In this document: one piece after another, positions 31,964-41,825 of the stretch | Layout: every line of letters starts with the position of its first letter | Position numbering within the stretch: position 1 is the stretch's first letter | NCBI RefSeq assembly: GCF_020149935.1 | Contig: NZ_CP083757.1 | Location: 1,178,001 to 1,242,000, forward strand | Length of the DNA: 64,000 nucleotides | DNA from: Marinilongibacter aquaticus | GTDB lineage: Bacteria; Bacteroidota; Bacteroidia; Cytophagales; Spirosomataceae | Direction of reading: 5' to 3' | Program-made: the position numbers and the translations under genes | Notes under the pieces: model-generated | Database searches by the model: none | The model's input: only the letters and a program-made list of their open reading frames with translations | What the model was told of the DNA's origin: nothing

Positions 31964-33052
31964 TCAGTAAACCATCAAAATTCGCCAAAAAGTGGAAATC
32001 AACAAGAGGATCAACAATATCGGGGTAAGCACTTTCCAACACAGATACATGAGCTGATCCATGCGGAAACGCGGGAGAGTCCAACGTACCCACATCATTA
32101 TAAACATGGCCAAATAGGCTTTTCCAAACAACCAAAACGCTCCCCATAGATACGAAGGCCAAGTGCCCGGCACACCGGTTGTCCAAAGTCCCAATTTCAA
32201 ACTGCCGATATTGGGCAAGGGCGAACTCCAACTGCCCAAGAAGAGCACCGCTCCCATGATCGAAACCAAAAGCATGATGCCGTATTCGGCCAAGAAAATA
32301 AAGGCCCAACGAAAACCGCTATACTCGGTATGATACCCGGCAATCAACTCCGATTCTGCCTCGGGCAAATCGAATGGAGCACGGTTGCACTCGGCCAAGG
32401 TGCTGATAAAGAAAATGACATATACGATTAGCAAGAACGGGTTCCTGAAAATATTCCAAGTCAGTATGCCGCCCACACCGCTGACATCAATGCCCAAAGC
32501 TTTGATACCAAAAAGATAATTGGTTTCACTGGCAAAAAGACTCTGTTGAAAGCTGATTTCTTGCATATCCAGTGTTTGTGAAATCACCACAACACAGAGC
32601 ACACTCAAACCAAGAGGCACCTCGTAAGAAACAATCTGAGCTACGGAACGCATGGCCCCCAATAAAGAATATTTGTTAAATGAAGCCCAGCCGGCCATCA
32701 AAATGCCCAGAATGTCTAAACTCACGATGGCGAGTATAAAGTACACGCCCGTGGGTGCAGCAGACCCTTGCAAAGTGGAAGCCACTGGCAAAACGGCAAA
32801 GCCTGCAAAAATGGACATGAATATCAATTTAGGAGCGAACCTGAAAAGCTTTTTGTCCGCTTGATCGGGCACGATATCTTCCTTTTGGAACAGCTTCATC
32901 AAATCGGCAATCAATTGCAAAAGCCCCCATTTGCCCACTTCCATCGGGCCAAGACGATCTTGCATAAAGGCCGAAATCTTCCTTTCTAAATACACACTGA
33001 TAATGACGTTCGCTCCAATTAAGGCCAGAAATACGATTAAAGGTGTAAGCAT
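31964..33052 (-). CDS. nuoH: NADH-quinone oxidoreductase subunit H
   Basis: The product has 362 residues with eight or so membrane helices. Diagnostic loops: KISAFMQDRLGPMEVGKWGL, LQLIADLMKLFQKED, AECNRAPFDLPEAESELIAG and RWTLPRFRMDQLMYLCWKVL. It forms the quinone pocket of complex I. No other nuo gene is in the window, so complex I genes must be elsewhere and this copy is detached from them. Confidence 0.94.
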   Translation of the reverse strand: MLTPLIVFLALIGANVIISVYLERKISAFMQDRLGPMEVGKWGLLQLIADLMKLFQKEDIVPDQADKKLFRFAPKLIFMSIFAGFAVLPVASTLQGSAAPTGVYFILAIVSLDILGILMAGWASFNKYSLLGAMRSVAQIVSYEVPLGLSVLCVVVISQTLDMQEISFQQSLFASETNYLFGIKALGIDVSGVGGILTWNIFRNPFLLIVYVIFFISTLAECNRAPFDLPEAESELIAGYHTEYSGFRWAFIFLAEYGIMLLVSIMGAVLFLGSWSSPLPNIGSLKLGLWTTGVPGTWPSYLWGAFWLFGKAYLAMFIMMWVRWTLPRFRMDQLMYLCWKVLTPILLILLLISTFWRILMVY

Positions 33053-33103
33053 TGTGCTGCGGTTTGAGCGGCAGGAAAACCCAACGCTCAGTTTCGAAAA
33101 AAA

Positions 33104-34537
33104 TTAAAACTCTACATTGCCCGGTGTTCTGGGGAAAGCGATCACATCACGGATATTGCCCATGCCCGTCACAAACTGCACAAGACGCTCAAAACCAAGG
33201 CCAAACCCGGCATGTGGAGCAGAACCGTATTTGCGGGTTTCCAAATACCACCACACGCTTTCTTCAGCAATGCCCACCTCGGCAATTCGGGTTTTCAATT
33301 TCTCCAGATTGTCTTCACGCTGCGAACCGCCGATTATCTCGCCGATGCCCGGGAAAAGTACATCCATCGCAGCCACGGTTTTGTCGTCGTCGTTCTGCTT
33401 CATGTAAAAAGCCTTGATCGCCTTCGGGTAATCTGTAATGATCACGGGTTTTTGAAAATGTTTTTCCACCAAATAGCGTTCATGTTCCGATTGCAAATCG
33501 ACGCCCCATTCGACAGGAAACTTGAATTTCTTTTTCTTGTGCGGTTTCGAATTCAAAAGAATGTCGATGGCTTCGGTATAACTTATACGTGCAAAATCGT
33601 TGTCGACCACAAATTTCAATTTTTCGAGCAAACCCTGCTCACTGCGTTCATTTTGAGGTTTGGCCTTGTTTTCATTGTCGAAACGCTGATCCAAGAAAGC
33701 CAAGTCGTCGGCACAATGCTTTACCGCTTCGCCAATCACGTATTTCACGAATTGCTCGGCCAAATCCATGTTCTCTTTCAATTCGAAAAAGGCCATCTCG
33801 GGCTCAATCATCCAAAATTCGGCCAAATGACGCGTAGTATTGGAGTTTTCGGCACGGAAGGTCGGACCAAAAGTATATATTTTGGACAAAGCCAAAGCTC
33901 CCAATTCGCCTTCCAATTGGCCTGAAACCGTCAAAGAAGTTTCCTTTCCGAAAAAATCTTCTTTGAAATTCACCGAACCGTCTTCGTTTTTGGGCAGTGC
34001 GTTCAGGTCAAAGTTGGTAACCCTGAACATCTCTCCTGCCCCTTCGGCATCGGAAGCCGTGATGATGGGCGTATGCAAATAGAAAAAACCTTGTTCATGA
34101 AAAAACTGATGCACGGCATGAGACAAGAAATGACGCACACGGAAAACCGCTCCGAAAGTACTGGTACGAAAACGCAAATGAGCCTTTTCACGCAGAAATT
34201 CCAAGCTGTGCTTTTTCGGTTGAATGGGGAAAGTTTCGTCGGCCAAGCCATAGATTTCTATCGAATCGGCCAAGACTTCTACCGACTGGCCCGAACCCGA
34301 CGATTCGACCAATTTGCCTTTCACCGCAATACAGGCCCCGCTGGTGATTTTCTTGATCTGCTCGGCATCCACTTTATCCGCATCTATCACCGCTTGAATA
34401 TTGTGAATTGTGGAACCGTCGTTCAAATGAACAAAAGCCAAAGTGGCCTGTCCGCGTTTGGTCCGCACCCATCCTTTCACTACCACCTCTTGGTTTTCGG
34501 GCTTCAGCCGAAGTATCTCTTTTATTTGCATGTGCAT
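33104..34537 (-). CDS. asnS: Asparaginyl-tRNA synthetase
   Basis: The product has about 477 residues. ATG 34537 and ATG 34531 are both plausible, and an ATG further up at 34558 is less so. N-terminal OB fold ([20 protein letters not shown]). Class II motifs: motif 2 [20 protein letters not shown] and motif 3 [20 protein letters not shown]. Charges tRNA-Asn. Located upstream of nuoH on the same strand, 51 bp apart. Confidence 0.95.
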   Translation of the reverse strand: MHMQIKEILRLKPENQEVVVKGWVRTKRGQATLAFVHLNDGSTIHNIQAVIDADKVDAEQIKKITSGACIAVKGKLVESSGSGQSVEVLADSIEIYGLADETFPIQPKKHSLEFLREKAHLRFRTSTFGAVFRVRHFLSHAVHQFFHEQGFFYLHTPIITASDAEGAGEMFRVTNFDLNALPKNEDGSVNFKEDFFGKETSLTVSGQLEGELGALALSKIYTFGPTFRAENSNTTRHLAEFWMIEPEMAFFELKENMDLAEQFVKYVIGEAVKHCADDLAFLDQRFDNENKAKPQNERSEQGLLEKLKFVVDNDFARISYTEAIDILLNSKPHKKKKFKFPVEWGVDLQSEHERYLVEKHFQKPVIITDYPKAIKAFYMKQNDDDKTVAAMDVLFPGIGEIIGGSQREDNLEKLKTRIAEVGIAEESVWWYLETRKYGSAPHAGFGLGFERLVQFVTGMGNIRDVIAFPRTPGNVEF

Positions 34538-34636
34538 TGAAAATCTTTCCGCTGTCAAAAGTAAGGATTTCGGTTTCGAAAGTGAAGAAATTAATAAATA
34601 TGATCTGTTGAAGTAGAGTGAACGAAGAGGATTACT

Positions 34637-34644
34637 TAATTTTG
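34637..34644 (+). promoter_or_regulatory. Probable -7 box of the GDPD gene
   Basis: TAATTTTG fits TAnnTTTG and lies 26 bp before the ATG at 34670. The best upstream TTG (34608-34610) is spaced a little wider than usual. Confidence 0.35.
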
Positions 34645-34669
34645 GTTTCGATCAAAACCCAAAAGCTGA

Positions 34670-35572
34670 ATGAAAAGCCCTTTACACCTGTTTATTGCTC
34701 TTTCGCTTCTTAGTATCAATTGCACGCTTATGGCACAAAATCCCACCTTTGAAATTGAAGGCCACCGCGGCTGCCGCGGCCTGTTGCCCGAAAACACTTT
34801 GCCTGCCTTTTACAAAGCACTCGATTTGGGAGCTTATACCTTAGAGTTGGATGTGGTCATCAGCAAAGACCGTAAGGTGGTGGTTTCGCACGATACTTAT
34901 TTCAACCCCGATATCAGCACCGATCCAGACGGCATTTACATCTCGAAAGAAACCCGAAACAACCTTTATCTGCTCGATTACAAAGAGATCAAAAAATACG
35001 ATGTCGGCCGGAGAGGAAACAAGGGTTTTCCGGAACAGGAAGCCATGAAAGTGCACAAACCTTTGCTGACGGAAGTGTTGGACAAGGTGGCTAAATATGC
35101 CAAAAAGAAGGATATTCCCCGCGTAAAATGGAATATCGAAATCAAGAGTTCGCCCAATGAAGTGGGCAAAAGTCAGCCCCCCGTTGAAGAGTTTTCGGAC
35201 TTGGTCGAAAAAATAATTTCCGCCAAATTAGACCCCAAGGATGTTGTAATTCAGAGCTTCGATTTCAATGTATTGACACATTGGCACAAACAAATAGAAG
35301 CGGGGAATTATCCGCCCGTAACCTTGGCAGTACTTTTGGGCGGCGAAGCCAACAACGACATCGCTCATGTGACCAAAAAGCTTGGTTTTAAACCCGATAT
35401 CTGGAGTGCCCACTACTCTACTATGGATGCTCAAAAAGTAAAAGACTTGCATTCTGCGGGCATGCGGGTCATCCCCTGGACGGTCAACAAACTGGAAGAT
35501 ATGCAACGCATGAAAGCCATAGCTTGCGACGGTCTCATCACCGATTATCCCGACAGAGCCCGCCAATTGTAA
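34670..35572 (+). CDS. Periplasmic glycerophosphodiester phosphodiesterase (GDPD)
   Basis: The product has 300 residues with signal peptide MKSPLHLFIALSLLSINCTL. GDPD barrel: EGHRGCRGLLPENTLPAF (catalytic His/Arg/Glu), LELDVVISKDRKVVVSHD (metal Glu/Asp and second His), VKWNIEIKSSPNE, and a terminal VNKLEDMQRMKAIACDGLITDYPD. Hydrolyses glycerophosphodiesters from phospholipid turnover. Confidence 0.93.
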   Translation: MKSPLHLFIALSLLSINCTLMAQNPTFEIEGHRGCRGLLPENTLPAFYKALDLGAYTLELDVVISKDRKVVVSHDTYFNPDISTDPDGIYISKETRNNLYLLDYKEIKKYDVGRRGNKGFPEQEAMKVHKPLLTEVLDKVAKYAKKKDIPRVKWNIEIKSSPNEVGKSQPPVEEFSDLVEKIISAKLDPKDVVIQSFDFNVLTHWHKQIEAGNYPPVTLAVLLGGEANNDIAHVTKKLGFKPDIWSAHYSTMDAQKVKDLHSAGMRVIPWTVNKLEDMQRMKAIACDGLITDYPDRARQL

Positions 35573-35615
35573 GTGAAATTCTTGCGAAATGTTTTAATTT
35601 GGGCTCGGAATAAAT

Positions 35616-37154
35616 GTGACCCTTTTGAGCATACTGAATGACATTCTAAGCTTTTTCATCAAAAGAAGAGTAGAGCGAATTGACGAGTTCAAGATCAATC
35701 CACATGATACTCAGCTACTTGAGTTCAAGTCATTGATATACAAAGCTCGAAAAACCGACTACGGAAAACGTTTTGGTTTTGGCGATATCGAGAGCGTGAG
35801 CGACTTTCAGGCACAGGTGCCCATTGTCAATTACGAAAGCCTTTATCCCGAGATCGAACGCGTCTTAAAAGGTGAACCGAACGTACTTTGGCCTTCGCCC
35901 ATTCGGCATTTTTCTAAGTCATCGGGCACCACAAACGCCAAGAGCAAATACATTCCAGTATCCGAAGAATCTTTGGAAAGTTGCCACTACAAAGGCGGCA
36001 AAGATATGCTCACTTTGTACTTGGCAGAGAATCCAGAATCGGGTATTTTCGACGGAAAAGGCCTATCCATTGGTGGTTCTTTACAAACAAACCCTTTCAA
36101 CGACAAAACTTTGGTGGGCGATATTTCTGCACTCATTATGCAGAATCTGCCTTCTTGGGCCGAATATTTACGCACTCCGCCATTGGAAGTGGCCCTTCTC
36201 GAAAATTGGGATGAGAAAATGGTCAAAATGATCGAAATCTGTTCCCAAGAAAAGCTAACGAGCATTCTGGGCGTGCCCACATGGACGGTTGTGCTGCTGG
36301 AACAAATCTTGAAAGAAACGGGAAAAAGCAACCTCTTGGAAATCTGGCCAGAATTCGAATTGTTTGTGCACGGAGCCGTGAATTTCCAACCTTACCGCGA
36401 ACTTTTCCAAAAAACATTTTTCCCTTCAGAACAAGTCAATTACCTCGAAATTTACAATGCCTCAGAAGGCTATTTTGGTGTGCAAGACGACCTCAGTCGT
36501 GTTGGTGAAATGTTGCTCATGCTCGATTACGGCGTCTACTATGAGTTCATTCCAATGGAAGAATTGCACAAAGAGCACCCCAAAGCCCTGACTTTAGACG
36601 AAGTGGAACTGCATAAAAACTATGCCTTGGTGATTTCGACCAATGCGGGACTTTGGCGATACAAAATCGGGGACACCGTAAAATTCACCTCGAAATACCC
36701 CTACCGCATTAAAATTTCGGGACGTACAAAACATTTCATCAATGCTTTTGGCGAAGAGTTGATCATCGAAAATGCGGAAACGGCCATCACGCTAGCCTGT
36801 GAAGCCACCGGAGCCGTGGTGAAGGATTTTACGGCGGGGCCGATTTACATGAACGACAGCAGAAAAGGAGGGCACGAATGGATTATTGAATGCTCGACAA
36901 AACCTTCAACTGCAGACGATTTTATGCGTATGCTCGACGAAACATTGCGTAAAATAAACTCAGACTACGACGCCAAACGAAAAGGAGATTTGGCTCTTCA
37001 AATGCCTAAAGTGCATTTCGTACAAGAGGGCACTTTCTATCACTGGATGGATAAACGCGGAAAACTGGGCGGGCAAAACAAAGTACCGCGATTGAGCAAC
37101 AACCGAGAATTTCTCGATGATTTGCTGCAATTTATGTCCCAATTTAGCCAGTAA
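35616..37154 (+). CDS. GH3-family (auxin-responsive promoter-like) acyl-adenylate/amido synthetase
   Basis: The product has 512 residues, with a GTG start at 35616. ANL-superfamily features: HFSKSSGTTNAKSKYIPVSE (P-loop-like), EIYNASEGYFGVQD (adenine region), LWRYKIGDTVKF (conserved Asp) and ISGRTKHFINAFGEEL (hinge). Plant GH3 proteins conjugate amino acids to hormones; the bacterial substrate is unknown. Convergent with the permease that follows, 3 bp between stops. Confidence 0.87.
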   Translation: MTLLSILNDILSFFIKRRVERIDEFKINPHDTQLLEFKSLIYKARKTDYGKRFGFGDIESVSDFQAQVPIVNYESLYPEIERVLKGEPNVLWPSPIRHFSKSSGTTNAKSKYIPVSEESLESCHYKGGKDMLTLYLAENPESGIFDGKGLSIGGSLQTNPFNDKTLVGDISALIMQNLPSWAEYLRTPPLEVALLENWDEKMVKMIEICSQEKLTSILGVPTWTVVLLEQILKETGKSNLLEIWPEFELFVHGAVNFQPYRELFQKTFFPSEQVNYLEIYNASEGYFGVQDDLSRVGEMLLMLDYGVYYEFIPMEELHKEHPKALTLDEVELHKNYALVISTNAGLWRYKIGDTVKFTSKYPYRIKISGRTKHFINAFGEELIIENAETAITLACEATGAVVKDFTAGPIYMNDSRKGGHEWIIECSTKPSTADDFMRMLDETLRKINSDYDAKRKGDLALQMPKVHFVQEGTFYHWMDKRGKLGGQNKVPRLSNNREFLDDLLQFMSQFSQ

Positions 37155-37157
37155 AGG

Positions 37158-38210
37158 CTAATCTTCCGACTCGCCGAGAAGGTAACCCCAAGGTTTCAAT
37201 TTACTTGTGGAATCGAACAAGACTTTGATAATGGCCGTAAGCGGCAGAGCCAAAACCAAACCAGACATGCCCCAAAGACTACTGAAAAGCAAAAGAGAAA
37301 CAATGGCGGCAAAACTGTTTATGCTCACTTTCGAACCCACAACGTAGGGCGTAATGAAATTCCCTTCCAAAAATTGAATAGCCGCAAAACTGGCCGCCAC
37401 GCCAACAGCATACCATATTGAATCTTTCATGATCAGTGCCATAAGTATGGGCAAAAGAGAACCAATGGCAATTCCGATATAAGGAATAAGCACCAAAACA
37501 GCCGCAAAGAAACCGAAAAACACGCCGTGTGGAATACCCAAGAGCAAAAGGGCAATCGTATTCAAAGTACCGATGATCAAGATCACGAGCATCAAACCCG
37601 ACATGTAACTTTGCAATACGCTCTTAATCTTGCTGACCACCAGATCGATTCGGTGTTGACTCAATTTGCTGAACAATTTATAAAGGAATTCCAGAAAGAA
37701 ATCGCGATAAAGAAGCATCAGGAAAGTGTAAAGCGGAATCAAGGTCAAATTGGCCAAAAAGCCCGTTGTACTCGAAACCGTGCCCGAAATAAGCGAGCCG
37801 CTGCTTTTCAAAGCATCTGAGAGGTATTTGCGGATTTCGCCCAAAAGTTCGCTTTCTTTAATGTGCATTTGGCTGGTGGCAAAATCTTGCACCGATTTCA
37901 GCCAATCTCCACTTTTAGTTGCGATCATGGGCCAAACCTCATCCAAAGAACGGATTTGTCCTACGACCAAAGCAATCACAGCCGCAACGACGGCAATGGC
38001 CAAAACAATGGTTACCACGATGGCCAAAACACGGGGCAAACGAATTCGCTCTAAAAATGAACACAAGGGCAGAAGTAATACGGAGAAAATCCCCGCAAAA
38101 ATAAGTGGCACTAGAATTTCCTGCAGCTGGTTCATGATGTAAATCACGATCACCAGCGAGATCAGACTAGCCGCAAGTTTTATGGATGAATTATCTACTT
38201 TTTTAACCAT
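37158..38210 (-). CDS. AI-2E transporter-family membrane protein
   Basis: The product has 350 residues with about eight helices. Family motifs: a central amphipathic region (LVVSKIKSVLQSYMSGLMLV), GIPHGVFFGFFAAVLVLIPY (the PYxG-type box) and FLEGNFITPYVVGSKVSINSF. Relatives export small molecules, including Na+/Li+ antiport; the autoinducer role is not general. Single gene. Confidence 0.9.
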   Translation of the reverse strand: MVKKVDNSSIKLAASLISLVIVIYIMNQLQEILVPLIFAGIFSVLLLPLCSFLERIRLPRVLAIVVTIVLAIAVVAAVIALVVGQIRSLDEVWPMIATKSGDWLKSVQDFATSQMHIKESELLGEIRKYLSDALKSSGSLISGTVSSTTGFLANLTLIPLYTFLMLLYRDFFLEFLYKLFSKLSQHRIDLVVSKIKSVLQSYMSGLMLVILIIGTLNTIALLLLGIPHGVFFGFFAAVLVLIPYIGIAIGSLLPILMALIMKDSIWYAVGVAASFAAIQFLEGNFITPYVVGSKVSINSFAAIVSLLLFSSLWGMSGLVLALPLTAIIKVLFDSTSKLKPWGYLLGESED

Positions 38211-38294
38211 TTCGGTCTGTTTTCGCCAAAATAATAATAATCTTTAGGCTTATCGTTTTTTCTCACTTATTTTTAAGAAGACGAACCCTAAGGT

Positions 38295-39131
38295 ATGTTC
38301 AAACTCAAATTTGCCAGCCTGATTTACGCCCTCAAAATCGCCACCTGCAATTGTCAATACGACAAAACGCTAGGATTTAATCACCCAAAAACTCACCATA
38401 AAATACAAAAAGTGGGAAAACTGGACGCCAAGATAGACGAGAGTTCGGGGCTGAGCAAAGCTCTTCAAGGTGGCTATTGGACCCACAACGACAGCGGCGG
38501 CGAAGCCCGTATTTTCCGTATAAACCACAGCGGCAAAATATTGGAAGAATTGGATATTCCTGCAGCCAAAAACAAAGATTGGGAAGACATCACCACCAAT
38601 TCATCTGGAGATGTTTACATAGGCGATTTCGGCAACAACGGCAATGCTCGAAAGCACCTGAAAGTGTATAAATATACTGCAAAAGGCACAGAAGAAATCC
38701 CTTTTCGGTACGCCGACCAAAAGGAATATCCGCCCGAAGCACGTAATTTCGATTGCGAAGCCTTTTTCTGGTTCAAAGGTCAATTGCATTTATTCACGAA
38801 AAGCAGAGTGAAAGAAAGTTTGCTATGCAAACATTATGTGTTGCAAGACAAAGGCCAAATGCAGAGCATATCGCCCAGTGACTCCATTGTACTCAAACAG
38901 CAAGTCACAGCCGCCGATGTAAGTCCAGACGGTACGAGGTTTGCACTACTCACTTACGGCAAATTGCTTGTCTTTGGCATCGAGAACGAAACGATCAACT
39001 TCGACAAACCTCTATTTTGTATAAAAACCAAAAGAAAGCAAACCGAATCTTTGGCCTTTGAAAGTGACAATAGCCTTCTTTTCGGAAACGAGCAAAGAGA
39101 CTTGTACAGGCTGGTCTTGAGGGAGAAATAA
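38295..39131 (+). CDS. Exported-type beta-propeller protein of unknown function
   Basis: The product has 278 residues. Contains LDAKIDESSGLSKALQGGYW, HNDSGGEARIFRINHSGKIL and KNKDWEDITTNSSGDVYIGD, the pattern of SdiA-regulated/phytase-like six-bladed propellers (SSGL...W.HNDSG...DWEDI). The N-terminal 20 residues include a Cys (ATCNC) and could be a weak lipoprotein signal. Substrate unknown. Confidence 0.75.
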   Translation: MFKLKFASLIYALKIATCNCQYDKTLGFNHPKTHHKIQKVGKLDAKIDESSGLSKALQGGYWTHNDSGGEARIFRINHSGKILEELDIPAAKNKDWEDITTNSSGDVYIGDFGNNGNARKHLKVYKYTAKGTEEIPFRYADQKEYPPEARNFDCEAFFWFKGQLHLFTKSRVKESLLCKHYVLQDKGQMQSISPSDSIVLKQQVTAADVSPDGTRFALLTYGKLLVFGIENETINFDKPLFCIKTKRKQTESLAFESDNSLLFGNEQRDLYRLVLREK

Positions 39132-39162
39132 GCGATTTAACATATACTTAATATTGCAAACT

Positions 39163-39170
39163 TATCTTTG
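39163..39170 (+). promoter_or_regulatory. -7 box of the two-component operon
   Basis: TATCTTTG matches TAnnTTTG and lies 21 bp before the ATG at 39192. No clear -33 TTTG is seen. Confidence 0.4.
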
Positions 39171-39191
39171 CAGCCGAAATAAAAAAACTGT

Positions 39192-39875
39192 ATGGCCGGA
39201 AAAATACTATTGGTCGACGACGATGAAGACATCATCGAGATGTTGCGATACAACTTGGAAAAAGAAGGCTACAAGATCAAATCGGCCCCCAATGGGTTGG
39301 AAGGTTTAGAGCAAGCGAGCGAATTTGGGCCAGACTTGATCCTGATGGACATCATGATGCCCATAATGGATGGCATAGAAGCGGGCCGACAAATCAAAGC
39401 TCACGAAAGCCTGAAAAACATACACATCATTTACCTTACGGCCCGGGCCGAGGAATTCTCGGAAATCGCTGCTTTTGAGGCAGGAGCCGACGATTATCTC
39501 ACTAAACCTATAAAACCAAGGGCTTTAGTGAGCAGAATCAACGCGTTTTTCAGGAAAGAAAGCCGCAAGAATACAGACGAGGCCATCCTTTCAATTGGCG
39601 GATTGGAGATCAACCGAAACAATTACTCGGTAACCAAAGCCGACGGATCGGAAGTGGTTTTGCCTAAAAAAGAATTCGAACTTTTGTATCACTTGGCCAA
39701 GAAGCCCAACAAGGTGCAATCGAGAAGCGAGTTGCTGCAAAAAATCTGGGGAGCCGATGTGTATGTAGTAGAAAGAACAGTGGATGTGCACATTCGTAAA
39801 GTGCGTGAAAAATTGGGTGAAGACACCATCAAAACGCTCAAAGGCTTGGGCTACATGTTCAATAACAAGGATTAA
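39192..39875 (+). CDS. OmpR/PhoB-type response regulator
   Basis: The product has 227 residues. Receiver domain with acidic pocket DDDED, phospho-acceptor D53 in LILMDIMMPIMDG, Thr in IIYLTARAEE and Lys in DYLTKPIKPR. C-terminal winged helix (LPKKEFELLYHLAKKPNKVQ; VYVVERTVDVHIRKVREKLG). Followed by its kinase after 56 bp. The PhoB/PhoR-like arrangement suggests phosphate or envelope control, but the signal is not shown here. Confidence 0.95.
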   Translation: MAGKILLVDDDEDIIEMLRYNLEKEGYKIKSAPNGLEGLEQASEFGPDLILMDIMMPIMDGIEAGRQIKAHESLKNIHIIYLTARAEEFSEIAAFEAGADDYLTKPIKPRALVSRINAFFRKESRKNTDEAILSIGGLEINRNNYSVTKADGSEVVLPKKEFELLYHLAKKPNKVQSRSELLQKIWGADVYVVERTVDVHIRKVREKLGEDTIKTLKGLGYMFNNKD

Positions 39876-39931
39876 TTGGTCTTTTTGAAAGGCGAATTAA
39901 AATCTCCAATTTTGAGAAAACATTTTTTGGC

Positions 39932-40966
39932 ATGAACCTCTCGCCCCGTTGGATCGCCTTTTTCTTGGCTTTGTTTATTACCATTCTCACGGTGACCTTC
40001 CTGAGTTTCATGCCGAAGGCTACGGCAGAAATGCTGCTGGTAACAGGGGCCAGCTGTTTCGTGAGCACCTTTCTTACGGCCTATTACACGGTAGATGTAC
40101 TGGTTTTTCAAGAAGTAAACCAAATTTACAAAAAAGTAAAAAAGCTCAAAATCAAAGACTTCAATATCAAAAGGAAGTCGCTTTTCAACAGTGAAAACCC
40201 GCTCAAACTGCTCAATCTTGAGATTTCGGATTATGTGAGCGAAAAGCAAAAGGAAATCGAAGAATTGAAACGCATGGAAGCTTTTCGTCGTGAATTCCTT
40301 GCCGATGTCTCACACGAACTCAAAACACCCATTTTTGCCGCTCAGGGTTTTGTACACACTTTGCTGGATGGAGCCAAAGACGACCCCGAAGTGCTCACGC
40401 GTTTCCTGAAAAAGGCCGCGAAAAGTTTGGATGGCCTCGATGCACTGGTACGCGATTTGGTGGTGCTTTCGCAAGTGGAAACCGGAGAATTGAAAATGCA
40501 ATTCGAAGTGGTGGACCTTGTGCACATCACCGAAGATATTTTTGATCAATTGGAAGACAAAGCCGATTCTCGTGGCACCAAATTGCAAATTCGCCCAACC
40601 AAATTGAAACACTGTTTGGTGGTGGCCGATCCGCAACGCATTTACCAAGTATTGACCAACTTTGTGGACAATGCTATAAAATACGGGAAAGAAAAAGGCC
40701 GGGTGAATGTGATTTTTGAAGAACAGAAAAAAAGCTACGCCATCACCATTGAAGACGATGGCCCTGGAATAGCCAAAGAGCATCTAAATCGCATCTTCGA
40801 ACGCTTCTACCGCATCGATAAAAGCAGAAGTCGAGAAACGGGTGGAACTGGACTAGGTTTGGCAATTGTTAAGCACATATTGAACGCTCACAATAGTGCC
40901 ATAACGGTTTCGAGTAAACCGGGAAAAGGTACGCGTTTCACCTTTCACTTGACAAAAGCCGATTAG
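39932..40966 (+). CDS. Sensor histidine kinase (PhoR-like)
   Basis: The product has 344 residues. Two membrane helices (about 8-27 and 33-53) with almost no periplasmic loop, so the sensed signal is likely in the membrane or cytoplasm. Dimerisation domain with H128 in FLADVSHELKTPIFAAQGFV. ATPase boxes: N (LTNFVDNAIKYGKE), G1 (IEDDGPGIAKEHL), F (FERFYRIDK) and G2 (GGTGLGLAIVKHI). Partner of the regulator upstream. Confidence 0.94.
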   Translation: MNLSPRWIAFFLALFITILTVTFLSFMPKATAEMLLVTGASCFVSTFLTAYYTVDVLVFQEVNQIYKKVKKLKIKDFNIKRKSLFNSENPLKLLNLEISDYVSEKQKEIEELKRMEAFRREFLADVSHELKTPIFAAQGFVHTLLDGAKDDPEVLTRFLKKAAKSLDGLDALVRDLVVLSQVETGELKMQFEVVDLVHITEDIFDQLEDKADSRGTKLQIRPTKLKHCLVVADPQRIYQVLTNFVDNAIKYGKEKGRVNVIFEEQKKSYAITIEDDGPGIAKEHLNRIFERFYRIDKSRSRETGGTGLGLAIVKHILNAHNSAITVSSKPGKGTRFTFHLTKAD

Positions 40967-40967
40967 T

Positions 40968-41726
40968 TTGACAAACGACTTAAGTAAATTTAAAAAACCA
41001 CCCAAGAACTTAGAATTCAGGGATTTGGTACTGTTTGAAGATGACAATTATGTAGTCATCAACAAACCCCCTTTTGTTTCTTCATTGCCCGAAAGAACGG
41101 CCGACAAGGCCATCTCTATTCAAAAATTGGCCAAAGAAGCCTACGACGACATTCAGCTATGCCACAGGCTCGACAAGGAAACTTCGGGCATTTTGCTTTT
41201 GGCCAAAAACAGTGAAGCCTACCGAAATGCGGCAATGCAATTTGAAAACAGGGAAATCAAAAAAGAATACCACGCCGTGGTCAATGGTGTGCATCAGCTC
41301 GAAGGCGTGTCGGTTTTCCTTCCCATTGCCACTTTAAAAGACGGCACCGCCGTGCGTATCGATAAAATGAGAGGCAAACTTGCCGAAACCGTTTTCGTTA
41401 CCGCCAAGGCCTACCATGCCCATACTTTGGTACGTTGTTATCCCATTACGGGCCGAATGCACCAAATCAGAGTGCATTTGCAATGTATCGAAGCCCCAAT
41501 CGTTTGCGATCCGACCTACGGCGGCGAGTCCATTTATTTGTCGCAGTTGAAAAGAAAATTCAATTTGAAAAAGAACACGGAAGAACTTCCGTTGATAAAA
41601 AGGGTGGCTTTGCATGCCCACAAACTTGAATTTCAGAACCTTGATGGAAACAATGTGTGTTTCGAAGCTCCTTATCCTAAAGATTTTGAAGTGTTGGTGA
41701 AGCAATTGGATAAATTTGCCGATTAG
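40968..41726 (+). CDS. RluD-family pseudouridine synthase
   Basis: The product has 252 residues from a TTG start at 40968, one base after the kinase stop; no ATG precedes the conserved core, so TTG is the only reasonable start. Catalytic motif CHRLDKETSGILLLAKNSEA (Asp in RLDKxTSG). RCYPITGRMHQIRVHLQCIE is the second family box. No S4 domain, so it belongs with the short RluA/RluC-like members. Modifies uridines in rRNA or tRNA; target not determinable. Confidence 0.9.
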   Translation: MTNDLSKFKKPPKNLEFRDLVLFEDDNYVVINKPPFVSSLPERTADKAISIQKLAKEAYDDIQLCHRLDKETSGILLLAKNSEAYRNAAMQFENREIKKEYHAVVNGVHQLEGVSVFLPIATLKDGTAVRIDKMRGKLAETVFVTAKAYHAHTLVRCYPITGRMHQIRVHLQCIEAPIVCDPTYGGESIYLSQLKRKFNLKKNTEELPLIKRVALHAHKLEFQNLDGNNVCFEAPYPKDFEVLVKQLDKFAD

Positions 41727-41825
41727 GCGAAAGCGAAGACAATTTGCCGCCCAAGTTTGATTATTCAAGAATTAGAAAGATTTTTGTAAATATATGACAC
41801 GTTTAATTTGATTGAGGCAAGCCAT

